A DNA stretch of 64,000 nt, from contig CBDHFJ010000163.1 of NCBI GenBank assembly GCA_965262315.1, positions 62,001-126,000 of the forward strand, read 5' to 3'. Below the pieces are notes generated by a model that saw only the letters and a program-made list of their open reading frames with translations, made no database searches and had not been told where the DNA came from. This DNA is from JBCCFK01 sp965262315 (lineage in GTDB: Bacteria; Actinomycetota; Acidimicrobiia; Acidimicrobiales; UBA8592). The position numbers were made by a program, and so were the translations under genes. Below, piece by piece: positions 16,420-25,522 of the stretch (the first letter of the stretch is position 1; each line of letters begins with the position of its first letter).

Positions 16420-17619
16420 GTGGCCGCCGTCACGGTCATCACTCCGGATCTGCCACATCCCCCCACGGGCGGCGGCAAGATCAAGAGCCACCTGCTCATC
16501 CGGGCCCTCATCGCTGCCCACGATGTCTCGTTGGTGACCGTTCTCAAGGGCGATGACGCCGACCATCGCGCCGGGATCACGGACGCCCTCGCCCTTCGGG
16601 CGGTGGTCGCCGAGCCGCTCGATCGGGGTCGCGGCGTCGTCAACCTGGCGAAGAGCGTCATCGCCCGCAAGACGCTCAACGAGTACCGGACGTGGTCGCC
16701 CGAGCTCGCGGCTCGGAGTCTGCCGCTGCTCGAAGCCGCCGACGTGATCGTCGCCGACCACCTGGAGACGATGCAGTACGTCCCCGAACGCCTCTGGCCT
16801 CGGGTCGTGCACCACACCCACAACGCCGAGCACATGCTGTGGCGGCGATACAGCGAGGTGGCCGACTCGCTGCAGGTGAAGCTCGGGACGCGCTTCGAGT
16901 CCCGCCGCATCGCGACGCGGGAGTTGCGGTACGGCAACGGCGCCGCTGCGCTGTTGGCCGCGCCAGACGACCAGGCCGCGTTCGAGGCCCTCGGCGTCAC
17001 CGACACCACGTTCTTCCGCACCCTCCACATCGGCGACGATGCCACCGCGTCGCTGCCCGACGTCCAGTGGGCCGACACCGAGCCCTTGGTGTTCTTCCTC
17101 GGCACGCTCACCTGGGAAGCCAACGCCGACGGCCTCAACTGGTTCCTCGACGAGGTCTGGCCCACGATTGCCGACGCCCGCCCCGATGCCCGCTTCGTGA
17201 TCGGCGGCAAGAACCCTCCTGCGGACCTGCTCGAGCGGGTCGCCGCCGCCGACCGGGTCGAGGCGGTCGGCTTCGTCGAAGACCCCGAGGAGTGGCTCGC
17301 TCGGGCCCGGGTCGTCGTTGCCCCCCTGCGGTTCGGCAGCGGCATGAAGCTCAAGGTGGTCGAAGCGCTCATGCGCGGGGTGCCGTGCGTGACCACCACC
17401 GTGGGCGCGGAGAGCATCGATGCCACCGACGGCGTGGAGCTGGCCGTGGCCGACCGGCCGGGCGACAACGCCGCCCGGGTGCTCGCACTCCTGGAAGACC
17501 AGGCGCAGTGGACCGCCATGCGCGATGCGGCCCGGGCCTTGGCCCGGGCCACCTACACCTGGGACGCCGTCGGAGCCGACCTGTTGGCCGCCGTCGACCA
17601 CGTCCTCGATCGCCGCTGA
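16420..17619 (+). CDS. Glycosyltransferase family 4 protein
   Basis: A 399-residue cytoplasmic GT-B transferase for exopolysaccharide assembly. The glycine-rich acceptor-side loop HPPTGGGKIKSHLL is near residue 15, and the donor-site helix APLRFGSGMKLKVVEAL with its conserved Glu is near 310. It starts with GTG four bases after the O-antigen-ligase-like gene and is the last gene of that run before the convergent F420 oxidoreductase. The sugar donor cannot be predicted. Length matches the family. Confidence 0.85.
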   Translation: MAAVTVITPDLPHPPTGGGKIKSHLLIRALIAAHDVSLVTVLKGDDADHRAGITDALALRAVVAEPLDRGRGVVNLAKSVIARKTLNEYRTWSPELAARSLPLLEAADVIVADHLETMQYVPERLWPRVVHHTHNAEHMLWRRYSEVADSLQVKLGTRFESRRIATRELRYGNGAAALLAAPDDQAAFEALGVTDTTFFRTLHIGDDATASLPDVQWADTEPLVFFLGTLTWEANADGLNWFLDEVWPTIADARPDARFVIGGKNPPADLLERVAAADRVEAVGFVEDPEEWLARARVVVAPLRFGSGMKLKVVEALMRGVPCVTTTVGAESIDATDGVELAVADRPGDNAARVLALLEDQAQWTAMRDAARALARATYTWDAVGADLLAAVDHVLDRR

Positions 17620-17664
17620 AGCGGTCTCACCCCGGTCCGTGGCCGAGACGGAACCGCCTCGACC

Positions 17665-18690
17665 TCAGTCGGCGCGGAGCTGGTCCATGACCGAGCGCCA
17701 CTGTGCCGCGTCGGACTGGCCGGGCGCGTAGAAGCTGAGGCGGTCCACCACGTCGCCGTAGCGCTGCTTGAGTTCGCCGGCCACCCGGTCGGGCTCGGCC
17801 ACCACCGCGAACGTGTTGAGGATCTCGTCGTCGATCAGGTTGCCCATCTCGACCCACTTGCCCTGCTTGGAGAGGGTGTTGAGCTCGTCTTGCATGCCCT
17901 CCCAGCCATGGAGCTCGAGCACACCCTTGTACGCCGGCGTGGATCCGTAGAAGGCGATCTGCTGCTTCGTGGCCGCCTCGGCCGCCGCCATGTCCTCCTC
18001 GTTCTGGCCGGTCACCACGAAGAACGGCCCCGAGATCTCGAAGCCGTCCATCGACTTGCCCGCCTTCGCGCGGCCCTTGGCGAGGTTCGGGATCGTGACC
18101 TCGCGCAGGTACTTCTCGGTGGTGAAACCATGAGCGATCACGCCGTCGCAGACCTCGCCGGCCACCTCGGTCATCATCCCGCCCACGGCAGCGAGCCAGA
18201 TCTTCGGGACACCGAAGTCTCCCAGGTCGGACTCGTCTGGCGTGAAGAACGGCGTCATCAGCGTGTGCTGGTAGAAGTCGCCCCGGAAATCGAGCTTCTC
18301 GCCCGTCTCCCAGGTGTGCCAGATCGCTCGGATGGCCGAGACCATCTCGCGCATCCGGGCGGCGGGCTTGGACCACTCCATCGAGAACCGCTTGGTGATG
18401 TGGGGCTTGATCTGGCTGCCCAGCCCGAGGTTGAACCGGCCCTTGCTCATCGCCTGGAGGTCCCAACCGATGTTGGCCAGCAGCATCGGATTCCGGCCGA
18501 ATGCCACGGCGATGGCCGTGCCCAGTTCGAGCCGCTCGGTGTTGGCGGCGGCGACGACCAGTGGCAGGAAGGGGTCGTGGCTGGTCTCGGCGGACCACAC
18601 CCCGTCGTACCCGGCCGCTTCCTGCGCGCGCGCATTGGCCGCGATCGCCTCGATGTCGGGCGTCAGCCCGAGCCCTCCGTCGACCTTCAT
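17665..18690 (-). CDS. F420-dependent luciferase-like (LLM) oxidoreductase
   Basis: A 341-residue bacterial-luciferase-fold TIM barrel of the coenzyme F420 class. It begins MKVDGGLGL and keeps TAIAVAFGRNP and LGLGSQIKPHI segments typical of this group. The ATG at 18690 has a near-ideal GGGAGGAG site; the longer open frame upstream is not coding. It sits downstream of a SnoaL-like gene on the same strand, 80 bases away, and both interrupt the polysaccharide genes. The substrate is unknown; such enzymes reduce or oxidise many small metabolites. Confidence 0.85.
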   Translation of the reverse strand: MKVDGGLGLTPDIEAIAANARAQEAAGYDGVWSAETSHDPFLPLVVAAANTERLELGTAIAVAFGRNPMLLANIGWDLQAMSKGRFNLGLGSQIKPHITKRFSMEWSKPAARMREMVSAIRAIWHTWETGEKLDFRGDFYQHTLMTPFFTPDESDLGDFGVPKIWLAAVGGMMTEVAGEVCDGVIAHGFTTEKYLREVTIPNLAKGRAKAGKSMDGFEISGPFFVVTGQNEEDMAAAEAATKQQIAFYGSTPAYKGVLELHGWEGMQDELNTLSKQGKWVEMGNLIDDEILNTFAVVAEPDRVAGELKQRYGDVVDRLSFYAPGQSDAAQWRSVMDQLRAD

Positions 18691-18770
18691 GCGTCTCCTC
18701 CCGTTGTTCTTCGTGTGCTCACTTCTGTTCTCGTTCCTGTGCGCGTGGGTTTTGCTCCGACGCCCGACGT

Positions 18771-19250
18771 TCAGACGTCCACGGCTTCCACGCCGCGTTG
18801 CCGCAGACGCTCTGCGGTGCAGTTGAATGTGTCGGACAGGTCGGGCGGACCGTTGTAGTGCTGCTGGAGGAAGCGCCGTGCGAACCGCCACTGTCCATCG
18901 ACTCGGCGATAGGCGTCGTCGTAGTGCGCCAGCAAGATACTGCGCGACCCGTCGCCGCGAAGGACGTGCTCCTGGATGTACCAGCGCCCCGTCGCGGTCT
19001 CGCCGTCGTCGCTCAGGTGTGTCTCCCCGCTCAGCACGGTCTGGATCGTCGCCTGGAACCCGGCCATGGCCTTGTACCAGAGGTCCGCGATCGCCTCGAT
19101 GCCCGACACCAGTCTCCCGCCGCCGAGGTCCCACTCGGCGTCGGGAGCCCAGGTACTGGTCCACTGGGTCCCGTTGCGATGGATGACGGCGTCCGCGTAG
19201 CGGTGGACGAGCTGCTGGATCTCGACGTGAGCGTCGGTGGCGGCGGTCAT
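18771..19250 (-). CDS. SnoaL-like / NTF2-fold protein
   Basis: A 159-residue cone-shaped alpha+beta barrel protein of the SnoaL-4/bile-acid-dehydratase-like group. The opening helix EIQQLVHRYADAV and the WRFARRFLQQHYNGP strand are typical. I chose the ATG at 19250, preceded by GGGAGGGACC, over the ATG nine codons upstream. It is co-directional with the F420 oxidoreductase downstream. Members act as isomerases, dehydratases or hydroxylases on polycyclic compounds; no specific activity can be assigned. Confidence 0.75.
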   Translation of the reverse strand: MTAATDAHVEIQQLVHRYADAVIHRNGTQWTSTWAPDAEWDLGGGRLVSGIEAIADLWYKAMAGFQATIQTVLSGETHLSDDGETATGRWYIQEHVLRGDGSRSILLAHYDDAYRRVDGQWRFARRFLQQHYNGPPDLSDTFNCTAERLRQRGVEAVDV

Positions 19251-19403
19251 GGTCCCTCCCAGGGCGAGTGTGCCCACCGATCATGGCTCACCTCAGCCCG
19301 CCGCGCCCGCAGGACGATGCGGTTCCTCGATCCCGTTCATTCGTCGACCGGCCCGCCGATAGGCAGTCCTGCCCATCGTTCCGGGCCCGGACGGGGCCGA
19401 GAG

Positions 19404-19409
19404 TACGAT
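19404..19409 (+). promoter_or_regulatory. -10-like TACGAT before the flippase gene
   Basis: TACGAT at 19404-19409 would start transcription near 19416, upstream of an AGGAGG ribosome site at 19430-19435. This supports the downstream GTG start and makes the ATG at 19408, which overlaps the hexamer, unlikely. Confidence 0.45.
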
Positions 19410-19443
19410 GACCGCCAATCGAGGACGCCAGGAGGTGGGTTGG

Positions 19444-20760
19444 GTGGTGAGCATCAAGCGGCTGCGTGACCGCCTCCCGAAATCGGTCGGCGAGGTGGCC
19501 TACGACTCGGTCTGGACGCTCGCCTTCGAGGGCTTCCTCATCATCTCGGTCACCGCCTCGTTCCTGATGCTCGGCCGGGTGCTCGGGCCGGACGGCTATG
19601 GCGAGTACGTGGGGCTCTTCGCCATCATCACGCCGGTGAGCGCCATCGGTGCCGCGGCGGCGCTGGCCACGCTCCAGGCGTGCTTCCAGGAGGAACGCCC
19701 GGTCGAGCCGGTGCTGAACGTGTTCCTCTCCGTCGTGTTCGTCGGGGGCTCGTTCGCCACGATCGTCGTGGCCATCGTCGCCCCGCTCATCCTCGACGAG
19801 CTCTCGATGACGGCCATCCTGACCATCGCGTACGGGGAACTGGTCCTGTTGCCCATGGTGCGGGTCGCCGCCGGCGCGGTCCGTGCGTTGCGTGGGGTCC
19901 CGATGGCCGTGCGGACCGAGCTGACGGTCCTCGCCGGCAAGTTCGTGGTGCTGACCGGTCTCTTCGCCTTCGGTTCCCTGACCGTCGAGAACCTGGCCGT
20001 CGGGTGGTTCATCGCCTCGGGCCTCGCCGTCAACTACGTCCTGTTCGTCCGCCTGCCCAAGCTCGACGTGAACCCCCGCCCGTCCATGGTGGCGCTCCGG
20101 GACTTCAAACTGGTGATGGCGCTCGGCGCGCCGATCTACATCAGTGAGTTCCAGACCAACGGTGACAAGGTCGTCCTGAACGGCGCCGGTCTGCAGGAGC
20201 AGGCCGGCCTCTACGGCGCTGCGTTCCGCGTGGCATCGCTGGCCGGAACCCCGCTGCGGGCGATGGACATCGCGGTCTTCCACCGCTTCCTGGAGAGCGA
20301 CCTGAACGCGCGGGGCGTCCACGTTCGCCGAGCCTGGCGGTACACCATGTGGTCGTTGATGGTCGTCTGTCCGATCGCGCTCGTGTTGCTGGTCGCCGCA
20401 CCGCTGCTCGAGATCGTGGTGGGCGACGACTTCGATCGGTCCGTGACCATGACCCGCTGGCTGGTGCTGTGGTTGCCGTTCCGGACGATGGCCCAACCGC
20501 CCCTGGCGGGTCTGCTCGGTCTGGGTCGGCTCGGACTCCGGCTGATCGTGCTGACGATCACCGCCTCCCTGTCGATGGGCCTGTACCTGTGGCTCATCCC
20601 GGACATGGGCTGGGAAGGAGCGGTCATCGGCACGATCGTCGCCGAGATCGCCCTGGTCGTCCTCGGCTGGATCGCCCTGGTGTCGGCCCAGCGCCGACGC
20701 GACGACGAGCTCGCGGTCCACGCAGCACAGCCCGGCGAGCCGAGCTTCAGCGCCGGGTGA
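19444..20760 (+). CDS. Polysaccharide flippase (MOP superfamily, Wzx-like)
   Basis: A 438-residue membrane protein with about 12-14 hydrophobic helices that should flip lipid-linked oligosaccharide across the membrane. LGRVLGPDGYGEYVGL near the N-terminus is typical of Wzx/RfbX-type exporters. An ATG exists at 19408, but I place the start at the GTG at 19444: AGGAGG lies eight bases upstream and a TACGAT -10-like element overlaps the ATG. It completes the nearby set of transferase, ligase and chain-length proteins. Two hairpins after its stop separate it from the convergent DivIVA-like gene. Confidence 0.83.
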   Translation: MVSIKRLRDRLPKSVGEVAYDSVWTLAFEGFLIISVTASFLMLGRVLGPDGYGEYVGLFAIITPVSAIGAAAALATLQACFQEERPVEPVLNVFLSVVFVGGSFATIVVAIVAPLILDELSMTAILTIAYGELVLLPMVRVAAGAVRALRGVPMAVRTELTVLAGKFVVLTGLFAFGSLTVENLAVGWFIASGLAVNYVLFVRLPKLDVNPRPSMVALRDFKLVMALGAPIYISEFQTNGDKVVLNGAGLQEQAGLYGAAFRVASLAGTPLRAMDIAVFHRFLESDLNARGVHVRRAWRYTMWSLMVVCPIALVLLVAAPLLEIVVGDDFDRSVTMTRWLVLWLPFRTMAQPPLAGLLGLGRLGLRLIVLTITASLSMGLYLWLIPDMGWEGAVIGTIVAEIALVVLGWIALVSAQRRRDDELAVHAAQPGEPSFSAG

Positions 20761-20765
20761 CGCGA

Positions 20766-20794
20766 GAAGGCGACCGGTGTGACCGGCCGCCTTC
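20766..20794. terminator. Hairpin after the flippase gene
   Basis: GAAGGCG-A-CCGGT pairs with ACCGG-C-CGCCTTC around a GTG loop: 12 pairs with one mismatch, five bases after the flippase stop. Confidence 0.65.
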
Positions 20795-20812
20795 GTCGAC
20801 GTTCGTTGGTGT

Positions 20813-20835
20813 GGTGTCAGCCGGAGGCTGACACC
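20813..20835. terminator. Hairpin between convergent genes
   Basis: GGTGTCAGCC pairs perfectly with GGCTGACACC around a 3-base loop, one base from the DivIVA-like stop. With the preceding hairpin it forms a bidirectional terminator pair. Confidence 0.7.
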
Positions 20836-20836
20836 A

Positions 20837-22009
20837 TCAGTCCCGGCTGAAGAACTGGAAGTCCTTGGCGCCGGCCTCGGCATCTTCGGTGATGTCGATC
20901 ACGACGTCCTCGTCGAAGAGCTCGTCGTCGATCGACTTGCCGTCGAGTTTCGCCTCGAGCTCGGCCTCGGTGAGGTCGATGAGGTTCGTGCCGTTCGTGG
21001 CCACGGCGGGCGGCGGCGGCAGCTCGGCCTCGACCACCGGCGGTGGCGGCAGCGCCGAGTCGTCGGTGACCGTGATCGGCGGTGGCGGCAGCAGATCCGC
21101 GGCGGGGGCCGGCGGGACGTCGGCCTGGGCCACCGGGGCTTCGGCCAGGCCGGCGACGGGGGCCGGCGTCAGATCGGCCTGGGCCGCGGGCGCTTCCGGC
21201 TGGTCGAGGGCCTGGTCGGGTGCGGGGATGTCGACCGGTGCTGCGGCTGCGACCTCGGCGGCGGCTTCGGACTCGACCTGGGTGGTGTCCGCCACGGGTG
21301 CGGGGTCGGCCGGGACCGGTGGGATCGGCTCGGTCACCACGGCGGCTTCGGAACGGTGCACCGGGGAGGTGAACGGCTGTTCGGTGAGCGCCGGGGGAAG
21401 GTCCTCGCCTGCCACGCTCTCCATGCTCCGGGCGAGGGCGACAACCCCCTCGGCGTCCGCGCGCAGCGAGGTGGCCTTGTGCATGTACGCCCGCTGGGCG
21501 TCGACCGCCCGCTCGGCGGCGACGGCGGTCGCTGCCGCGACCTCGGCAGCGCGTGCCTCGGCGGCCTCGATGATGCCGGCGGCTTCGACACGAGCCTGTG
21601 CCAGCGCGGTGTCGGCCTTGGCCTGGGCCATGGCGTCAGCCTCGCGGCGAGTGCGCTCGGCGTCTGCCAGGACCTGGTTCGCGTCGGCGACGGTCCGGTC
21701 GGCGGCCGTCTGGGCATCGGCGATCGTCTGATCGGCCGTGCTCTGCGCGTGCTGCAGGATCATGAGAGCGCTCGTCGACGCGTCCTCGGTCGGAGCGGCC
21801 ACTGCCGGCGCCGCAGGCTGAACCGGCGTCGCGGTCTCGCCGGCGGCCACGCGCTGGCGCAGCTCGTTGACGTGCTCGCTGAGCGCATCGATGTGGTTCG
21901 CCGCCCGCCGATGCAGGTCGAGCGAAGCATCCACGTCGATCTTGCGCCGTCCGCTGTTGTCGGCTGCGAACTGTCGCAGTTCCGCACTGTTGGTGGTGTT
22001 GTCGGTCAC
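20837..22009 (-). CDS. DivIVA-like coiled-coil protein with long Pro/Ala tail
   Basis: A 390-residue cytoplasmic protein. Residues about 30-200 are predicted coiled coil rich in Ala, Glu, Asp and Arg, with a DivIVA-like segment (IDALSEHVNEL, then ALMILQHAQSTADQT). Residues about 205-350 are an Ala/Pro/Val-rich linker with several PPPP runs. The last 40 are acidic and end in KDFQFFSRD. I chose the GTG at 22009 with AAGGAG five bases upstream; the open frame continues about 94 codons further without family similarity. It is a paralogue of the gene immediately upstream. A role in polar growth or cell division is likely by analogy with Wag31/DivIVA but unproven. Confidence 0.72.
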   Translation of the reverse strand: MTDNTTNSAELRQFAADNSGRRKIDVDASLDLHRRAANHIDALSEHVNELRQRVAAGETATPVQPAAPAVAAPTEDASTSALMILQHAQSTADQTIADAQTAADRTVADANQVLADAERTRREADAMAQAKADTALAQARVEAAGIIEAAEARAAEVAAATAVAAERAVDAQRAYMHKATSLRADAEGVVALARSMESVAGEDLPPALTEQPFTSPVHRSEAAVVTEPIPPVPADPAPVADTTQVESEAAAEVAAAAPVDIPAPDQALDQPEAPAAQADLTPAPVAGLAEAPVAQADVPPAPAADLLPPPPITVTDDSALPPPPVVEAELPPPPAVATNGTNLIDLTEAELEAKLDGKSIDDELFDEDVVIDITEDAEAGAKDFQFFSRD

Positions 22010-22218
22010 CGCCACTCCTTCGTATCCCGGTCGTCCGCCACAGTAGTGGTGTCCTCCCGAGAGACAAAAAGGGGCGGGCTGCATTCCCCAAGACACCTGA
22101 CCCATGGTGGGCCCTCGATCGTGACCCTCCGCTGGTTGTTCGCGCGCTGTGTGGTGGAGCGCCTCGATCCGCCCATACGGGTAGTGGTGACACGGACACG
22201 CAGCCCAGACGCGACCGT

Positions 22219-22241
22219 GCCCGGTCGCCGAGCGACCGGGC
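22219..22241. terminator. Hairpin between the two DivIVA-like genes
   Basis: GCCCGGTCGC pairs perfectly with GCGACCGGGC around a cga loop, about 70 bases after the stop of the first DivIVA-like gene. The remainder of this 299-base gap shows no gene. Confidence 0.6.
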
Positions 22242-22308
22242 ACTGTCCTTGTCCCCTTGGCGGGTTGTCGAGCGTGCGGTCCGAGGACCACTGCCCCTCG
22301 TCGGCGTC

Positions 22309-23013
22309 TCAGCCGACCTCTTCGACCTCTTCGTCCACTTCCTGCTCGATGTCCTCACTGCGAACATTGAGCTCGACGATCTCGGCCAGGAGCTCGTCGA
22401 CGGTGTCCTCGCTGCCGAGGTCGTCGTCGTCCATGGCGACCGACAGGCTGTCGAATCGGTCCATGAGCCCGACCATCGCCTTGGCCTCGGCCCGGATGTC
22501 GGCCACCCGCTTGCGGTAGGTGCGCTCGAGGTTCTGGGCCCGGTCGACGAGCTGGCGGCAGCCGCGGTCGACGCGCTCGGCCTGGGCGACGGCCTTGTCG
22601 AGGCGGGCCTGGCAGGCCTGCTCGGTCTTGGCCATGTGCTGCTTGGAGGTCTCTCGACCGGAGGCGATGATCTCGGCGGCTTCGGCGTGAGCCCGGCCGA
22701 TGATCTCGTTCTTCTCCTTCTCGGCCTCGCGGCGAGCGTTCTCGACGGCCTTCTCCGCCTCTTCCTCCATCGCCTTGACGCGGTCGAGGGTGGAGTCGGC
22801 GGCGACGCGAGCGTCTTCGAGCATCATCAGCGCGGCTTCGCTGCCGCCGGATTCCATCGCATGCTCGAGGCGCTGGACCTCCTTGCTGAGCTTGTCGATG
22901 CGGTCGGCGCCGCGCCGGATCCAGTTGCGCAGCGTCTCCTTGTCGGGTCGCCGCTGATCCAGGCAGGACTCGGCCCTGTCCCGGAGCTGCTTGCCAGTGA
23001 GAATTTCCGTCAT
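22309..23013 (-). CDS. DivIVA-like coiled-coil protein
   Basis: A 234-residue, charge-rich, almost entirely coiled-coil protein. It begins MTEILTGKQLRDRAESCL, has DRIDKLSKEVQRLE and ALMMLEDARVAADSTLDRV near the N-terminal third, then long Glu/Lys/Arg heptads and an acidic tail ending in EEVG. The ATG at 23013 has GGAAAGGG upstream. The ID.LS..V..L and ALM.L..A...AD.T patterns recur in the next gene, so the two are paralogues. DivIVA-family proteins sense membrane curvature and recruit cell-wall machinery; a similar role is inferred. Confidence 0.75.
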   Translation of the reverse strand: MTEILTGKQLRDRAESCLDQRRPDKETLRNWIRRGADRIDKLSKEVQRLEHAMESGGSEAALMMLEDARVAADSTLDRVKAMEEEAEKAVENARREAEKEKNEIIGRAHAEAAEIIASGRETSKQHMAKTEQACQARLDKAVAQAERVDRGCRQLVDRAQNLERTYRKRVADIRAEAKAMVGLMDRFDSLSVAMDDDDLGSEDTVDELLAEIVELNVRSEDIEQEVDEEVEEVG

Positions 23014-23285
23014 GACCGCCCTTTCCATGCGCCCGACTTCACGTGCCGATCTCGACAATACAAACGGCCACGGAGCGCGAACAGAGGTGCACCATCGGCG
23101 GTGGGTCCGGCGGGGGTGTCATGTTCACGCTGCGTGGGTGGGCCTCACCCGAGGTGGGTGAACGGGTGAATCTCCCTGGTGGGCCGCACGCCGGGTGATG
23201 CCCGTTGCGGGCCGACGCGGCGACGTGGTGACGTGTGCCAGGCTGACGCGAGCGCCCGATCGTGGGCGGGCACGGGAGGGAATGC

Positions 23286-24125
23286 ATGAGTGGACGCATG
23301 GACGGCCGGGTCGCCGTCATCACGGGTGGCGGCAACGGCATCGGTCGGGCCTGCGCGCTGCGCCTGGCCGAGGAGGGCGCCGCCATCGTCGTGGCCGACC
23401 TGCAGGAGGCTCCCGCCGCCGAGACCGCCGACCAGATCACCGCCGCGGGCGGCCGGGCCGCGTCCGTCGCGGTCGACGTGACCTCCGGTGCAGACAACGA
23501 CGCCATGGCGGACCTCGCCGTGAGCACCTTTGGGCGGCTGGACGCCGTGGTCACCGCGGCCGGCATCACCCACGCGGGGTACGTCTCGGGCGACATGGAG
23601 GCCGAGGTCAAGCGCATGACCCGCCAGCTCGACTACGTGGAGCGGCCCGGTTGGGACTTCGTCGAACAGGATCCCGACGAGTGGGACACCGTGATGGCGG
23701 TCAACCTCAAGGGCACGCTGCTGAGCATGCAGGCGTGTGTGGCCCGGATGCTCGACGCCGGCCACGGCGGCACGATCGTGACCATCGCCAGCATCGCCGC
23801 CAAACATCCCGATGCGGGGCCGTTGGCGTACACGACCTCGAAGGCCGGAGTCTGGATGCTGACCAAGAAGGCGGCGCGCATGCTCGGTCCCCTGGGGATC
23901 CGGGTCAACGCCATCGGCCCGGGCTTCATCGACACCCACATGACGAAGGTGATCGATCTGATTCCCGACGAGCAGCGGCGCGTGGACTTCTACGCCCAGA
24001 TCCCGCTCGGCCGCAAGGGTGTCCCGATGGAGATCGCCAACACCGCCCTGTTCCTGAGCAACGACGAGTCGTCGTACTTCAGCGGCGAGTGTCTCCACCC
24101 CGACGGCGGCTTCTTCACCGAGTAG
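23286..24125 (+). CDS. Short-chain dehydrogenase/reductase
   Basis: A 279-residue NAD(P)-binding SDR. The cofactor motif GGGNGIG is at 14-20, catalytic Tyr182 and Lys186 lie in YTTSK, and the catalytic Ser is about 169. An insert at about 100-135 (Met/Glu/Asp-rich) before the NVNLKG-type segment is longer than in classical SDRs and may shape the substrate pocket. GGGAGGGAATGC precedes the chosen ATG; an upstream ATG at 23262 is less likely. It is convergent with the FAD oxidase. Substrate unknown. Confidence 0.87.
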   Translation: MSGRMDGRVAVITGGGNGIGRACALRLAEEGAAIVVADLQEAPAAETADQITAAGGRAASVAVDVTSGADNDAMADLAVSTFGRLDAVVTAAGITHAGYVSGDMEAEVKRMTRQLDYVERPGWDFVEQDPDEWDTVMAVNLKGTLLSMQACVARMLDAGHGGTIVTIASIAAKHPDAGPLAYTTSKAGVWMLTKKAARMLGPLGIRVNAIGPGFIDTHMTKVIDLIPDEQRRVDFYAQIPLGRKGVPMEIANTALFLSNDESSYFSGECLHPDGGFFTE

Positions 24126-24141
24126 GCGCGGCCCGACACGG

Positions 24142-25473
24142 TCAGGCGCTCGACCGATCGAGCTTGCCGGGGTTCAACAGCGCCGATGGGTCGCCGTGGA
24201 GCGCGGCCGCGACCATCGCGTCGGTTGCGCCGTGTCCGTCGAGGGACCAGGTGTGCGGGTCGATGACGAAGACGTCGAGATCGCGCAGGGCCTCGATGCC
24301 CCGGCGCAGCGTGGCGGCGTCGACGAAGGTGGAGAGCAGGAGTCCCCCGAACCCCGCCACGCCACCGGGAGCGTGGGCGTCGAGGTGGAGGCGGCCACCG
24401 GGCAACACCGCAGCGACCGCATCGGGATCGGTGAGCAGCGCCGCGCCCCCGACCTGGAGATGGCAGATGGTCGGGTCGAGGCGCTTGGCCCGGAGGGTCA
24501 CGTGGTTGTAGCTCGATGACACGCAGGCACCGATCCCGCCCGGGCCCGACGCGGTCACGTCGCCGCCCCCGGCGATGATGGTCCGCTCGACGCGGCCGAC
24601 CACCTCCTGGGCGACGATCGCGCGCAGGCTGGCGCGTCCCGGGATCATGGCCTCGTGGCGGGGCATCGACTCGACCGTGGCCGGGTCGTCGACCGACAGC
24701 GACCGGGGCCGGGGGTCGTGGTCGAGCACGGACCACGCTGCGTCGATCGCCGCGCCGAAGGTGGGGAAGGATGCGAACACCGCAGTCCAGGAGCGGGCCG
24801 GGACGAGCCGGATCGTCGCTTCGGTGATCACCCCCGTGGTCCCGTAGGCGTGCAGGTGGGCGTCGACCTCGGTGGCGTCGACCGTCTGGATCTCCGGCAC
24901 GTCCCAGCACGGCGACACGGCCAGACCGTCGACGAAGCCGTCCCAGATGAATCCGTGTTCGATCGAGCCCGTGCCGCCCGCTCCGCCGCTCAGGAAGCCG
25001 CCGAGCGTGCTGTTCGTGGTGGATGGGAACATCGCGAGCTCCTGGCCCGTGGCGGCTGCTGCCGCTTCCATTCGGGTGAAGGTGGCCCCGGCACCGGCCG
25101 TCATCCAGCCGGACTCGACGGTCACCGCCGAGTCGAAACGGGCGGCGAGATCGACGACGATGCCCTGTGCCAGGGGGATCGCTTGGCCGTAGTTCCCGGT
25201 ACCGCGGCCGCGTGGGGTGACGGCCACCTGGTGCCGGTGGGCGATCGCGAGCACCGTGTGGAGCTCCTCCACGTCGGCGGGTGCGACCACCACGTCGGCC
25301 AGGGCATCGCCCGGGGTCACGTCCTGCAGGATCGGGGAGAGCCATGCGTGGTCGCGCGAAGCTCGCTCCCGAGCAGCGCGTCGCACGTCGACCCCGCTGC
25401 CGAGTGCGGCCGCGAGCTCGTCGACACAGCGCGGGCTCGCCGGGCGATGTTCGGGCAGGTCGACGGCGGTCAT
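24142..25473 (-). CDS. FAD-linked oxidase (PCMH/VAO family)
   Basis: A 443-residue flavoprotein of the vanillyl-alcohol-oxidase type. The FAD-binding stretches TPRGRGTGNYGQAIP and GGFLSGGAGGTGSIEHG lie at about 85-165. A substrate-domain C-terminal part follows, ending in LLNPGKLD, which is typical of the family. It should oxidise an alcohol or hydroxy acid. No obvious covalent-flavin His is evident. TAGACC lies seven bases upstream of the ATG, a weak leaderless -10. It lies beside acyl-CoA dehydrogenase on the same strand. Confidence 0.83.
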   Translation of the reverse strand: MTAVDLPEHRPASPRCVDELAAALGSGVDVRRAARERASRDHAWLSPILQDVTPGDALADVVVAPADVEELHTVLAIAHRHQVAVTPRGRGTGNYGQAIPLAQGIVVDLAARFDSAVTVESGWMTAGAGATFTRMEAAAAATGQELAMFPSTTNSTLGGFLSGGAGGTGSIEHGFIWDGFVDGLAVSPCWDVPEIQTVDATEVDAHLHAYGTTGVITEATIRLVPARSWTAVFASFPTFGAAIDAAWSVLDHDPRPRSLSVDDPATVESMPRHEAMIPGRASLRAIVAQEVVGRVERTIIAGGGDVTASGPGGIGACVSSSYNHVTLRAKRLDPTICHLQVGGAALLTDPDAVAAVLPGGRLHLDAHAPGGVAGFGGLLLSTFVDAATLRRGIEALRDLDVFVIDPHTWSLDGHGATDAMVAAALHGDPSALLNPGKLDRSSA

Positions 25474-25522
25474 CGACCCGGGTCTACCGCATCTCTGTTG
25501 CCACGATGTTTCGTCGGGAGCG

